From Paenibacillus sp. FSL H8-0332 (lineage in GTDB: Bacteria; Bacillota; Bacilli; Paenibacillales; Paenibacillaceae), in contig NZ_CP150145.1 in NCBI RefSeq assembly GCF_037963835.1, positions 496,001 through 560,000 on the forward strand: a stretch of DNA of 64,000 nt, in the 5' to 3' direction. Numbering within the stretch: position 1 is the first letter of the stretch; the number at the start of each line of letters is the position of its first letter. The notes under the pieces are model-generated. The model was given only the letters and a program-made list of their open reading frames with translations. It did not search any database and was not told the origin of the DNA. Made by a program: the position numbers and the translations under genes. Shown here piece by piece: positions 62,044-64,000 of this stretch.

Positions 62044-63805
62044 TCACGGTCACCTGCCTTCCAATACCCTCGTTCTGAAGCATGAATACATCATAGTAAT
62101 AACCCCGCTTCGCCAGCAGCTCGGCATGGGTCCCTTCCTCAATCAGCCGGCCGCCCTCCAGGATCAGAATGCGGTCAGCCTGGGCGGTAGTGGATACCCG
62201 CTGCGCAATGATGATCTTCGTGCAGGGGTACTCCAGATCACGCAGGCTGCGCTGAATATGCTCCTCCGTCTCCAGATCGACCGCAGAGGTCGTATCATCG
62301 AGGATCAGAATCGGACGTTGGACCGCCAGAGCACGGGCCAGCGCAATCCGCTGCTTCTGGCCCCCGGACAACCCGACACCGCGTTCCCCGACTACGGTAT
62401 CGTAGCCTTCAGGCATTTTGACAATGAAATCATGGGCAGCGGCCAGAGCCGCGTAAGCCTTCGCATCCTCTTCAGGCAGATCAGGATCGCCGTAAGCGAT
62501 GTTGCCGTCAATGGTATCGGAGAACAGCAGGACATCCTGCGTAGCCATCCCGATGTTCCCCCGCAGCTCATCCAGCTCCAGCTCCCGGACATCTCTGCCG
62601 TCTACCAGCACACGCCCTGCAGCCACATCATAGAAGCGGGGGATGAGGTTGATCAGTGAGGTTTTGCCGGAGCCGGTGGCCCCCATAATTGCAATGGTCT
62701 CTCCGGGCTCAATTGTGAAGCTCACATCATCCAGCACGGTAGCGTTATCATATTTGAACCGGACATGGTCGAATTCAATCCGTCCCTCATAGCGGCGGCG
62801 CTCCACCGGGTTATGGTCATTGGCAATCGCCGGACGGGCGTAATAGATGTCTACAATTTTGGATAAGCTGGCAAAGAAACGCTGAATATCATTAATAATT
62901 ATTCCGATATTGCGCATGGGATTCGAGACCGCCCAGATCAGCGAGGAGAACGCCGTGAACTCACCGAAGGTAATCCGCCCCTCCATCACGTAGTAACCGC
63001 CGGCCAGCATCAGCACAACGTTGAAGCCTTGAGCGAAGGTCTCCAGATAAGGGAAGTAGTCAAGCCAGACGAGGGCCGCTTTTTTATTCGCCACCGCGTA
63101 GTTGACATTCTTCTCTGTGAACTTGGCAATCTCGAACTCCTCACGGGCAAAAGCCTTCACCACCCGGTTCCCGGAGATATTCTCCTGGGTCGTCGTGTTG
63201 AGCTGGGACAGCCGTTCACGCAGGTCGATGTACATCGGGCGCACTTTTTTGGCGAAGATGAAGGCCACGACGAAGATCGGCGGTGACAGGATCAGCATCC
63301 ACAGCGTCAGCTTCACATCAATCGTGAGGAAATAAATGACGGCTGCCAGGAAAATCGTCAGCGATTCAATAATCGTCTTGAAAATCCACGCCATCGAGTG
63401 GCGGACCATATCCAGATCCCCCGTCATTTTGGTCATCAGGTCTCCGGTGCGGTTGCGGTCATAATAGTCCCGGTCCTGGCCCTGAATCTTGTTGTACAGA
63501 TAAATCCGGATATTGTACATCATATTCTGTGAAGAAATTTCGTACTGCATGGTCGTGAAGTATGCCAGCCCTGTACGGAGCAGAGAGAAGCCGATCATGC
63601 CCAGGCAGAGTGCAATGAGCAGTCCGCGTCCTGTAGCAAGATTCTCTCCTGCGTGGTCACCGGCAATGAACGTATCGACGATGCGCTGGCTGATGTAGGG
63701 GTTCACAATCGTAAGACTTGAGCCCACCACTGAGAGGCAGAGCGCCACGATATACCGCGCCCGGTTGCCCTCCAGGTTCTGCCACAGCCATTTGATTTCA
63801 AACAT
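62030..63805 (-). CDS. ABC exporter half-transporter with degenerate ATP site (YheI/BmrC-like)
   Basis: A 591-residue half with six membrane helices. The ATPase domain has Walker A GATGSGKTS and signature LSGGQKQR, but Walker B is followed by Asp instead of Glu (ILILDDTTSAVD) and the His switch is Gln (IIIAQRVST). One of the two composite ATP sites is therefore non-catalytic, as in BmrC/BmrD and TM287/288. I chose ATG 63805 behind AGGTGA; the longer in-frame extension to 63910 lacks a site and conservation. Confidence 0.92.
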   Translation of the reverse strand: MFEIKWLWQNLEGNRARYIVALCLSVVGSSLTIVNPYISQRIVDTFIAGDHAGENLATGRGLLIALCLGMIGFSLLRTGLAYFTTMQYEISSQNMMYNIRIYLYNKIQGQDRDYYDRNRTGDLMTKMTGDLDMVRHSMAWIFKTIIESLTIFLAAVIYFLTIDVKLTLWMLILSPPIFVVAFIFAKKVRPMYIDLRERLSQLNTTTQENISGNRVVKAFAREEFEIAKFTEKNVNYAVANKKAALVWLDYFPYLETFAQGFNVVLMLAGGYYVMEGRITFGEFTAFSSLIWAVSNPMRNIGIIINDIQRFFASLSKIVDIYYARPAIANDHNPVERRRYEGRIEFDHVRFKYDNATVLDDVSFTIEPGETIAIMGATGSGKTSLINLIPRFYDVAAGRVLVDGRDVRELELDELRGNIGMATQDVLLFSDTIDGNIAYGDPDLPEEDAKAYAALAAAHDFIVKMPEGYDTVVGERGVGLSGGQKQRIALARALAVQRPILILDDTTSAVDLETEEHIQRSLRDLEYPCTKIIIAQRVSTTAQADRILILEGGRLIEEGTHAELLAKRGYYYDVFMLQNEGIGRQVTVNGQE

Positions 63806-63848
63806 CTGATCACCTGTTTCCTGTTGTTCTTGATAAATAAACACAGTG

Positions 63849-63857
63849 ATTATAACA
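63849..63857 (-). promoter_or_regulatory. Extended -10 promoter of the exporter operon
   Basis: On the minus strand TGTTATAAT is an extended -10 (TGnTATAAT), 44 bases before the start codon. No good -35 is visible, as is common for extended -10 promoters. Confidence 0.55.
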
Positions 63858-64000
63858 CTATGGTTCAAAATGTATAGGTTTTCGGGCAATTTTTTGTTAC
63901 AACTCACCAAACTTTTTGCCGGAGTAATTCTGCATTGCGTTAATGTAGATCACAGCTTACAATGACTCTTACAGATTATGATAGTTACGTTTTTCACATG

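Overview
The window looks like the chromosome of a Paenibacillus-type member of the Bacillales. Evidence: strong AGGAGG ribosome binding sites, many GTG and TTG starts, lipoproteins with Gram-positive lipoboxes, an SLH-domain surface protein, CcpA/Fur-type operators, AraC and ROK regulators with plant-polysaccharide enzymes, and moderately GC-rich host DNA. No rRNA, tRNA, CRISPR array, integrase or complete insertion sequence was seen.

Layout. (1) 1-7.3 kb: the end of an SPFH protein, then a leftward group: a secreted methionine-rich repeat protein, a response regulator, a sensor kinase, CcdA, and a lipoprotein fusing thioredoxin, MsrA and MsrB. A cobalamin-independent methionine synthase-like gene diverges from it. 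(2) 7.3-11.5 kb: an iron locus with two Fur-type operators, a siderophore-binding lipoprotein, an FhuF-like reductase, and an AraC regulator fused to a siderophore-binding domain. (3) 11.5-20.9 kb: a small membrane protein, a heterodimeric ABC exporter, a diguanylate cyclase, an APH-like kinase, a Fic protein, and DUF4317- and DUF4304-type genes. (4) 21.4-27.7 kb: a 2103-residue SLH surface protein with six tandem repeats of about 156 residues. (5) 27.9-42.7 kb: NUDIX, a transposase fragment, an AraC regulator divergent from a GH105-GH112 pair (rhamnogalacturonan side-chain use), a frameshifted AraC gene, a double GyrI-like protein, YaaA, a giant helical-repeat protein, a GNAT remnant, a ROK regulator and a polyol dehydrogenase. 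(6) 43.3-54.5 kb: a strikingly AT-rich island, all on the plus strand, with three glycosyltransferases, a three-gene ABC-2 exporter, a pyruvyltransferase-like protein, an acyl carrier protein, an ANL adenylating enzyme, an SDR and a BtrH-like acyltransferase candidate. It reads as a horizontally acquired biosynthesis and export cluster. (7) 54.9-64 kb: return to host composition with a GH11 xylanase under a cre site, a sulfatase-modifying-factor-like lipoprotein, DfsB-type, histidine phosphatase, AraC and GNAT genes, and a second, asymmetric ABC exporter.

Two groups look most worth follow-up. The methionine-rich protein beside a membrane-anchored Trx-MsrA-MsrB/CcdA system and a two-component system suggests an extracytoplasmic methionine-oxidation sink with its own repair and sensing. 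The AT-rich island has the parts to activate an acyl unit on a carrier protein, reduce it, attach it to a glycosylated scaffold and export the product. Both functions are inferred from sequence and context only.
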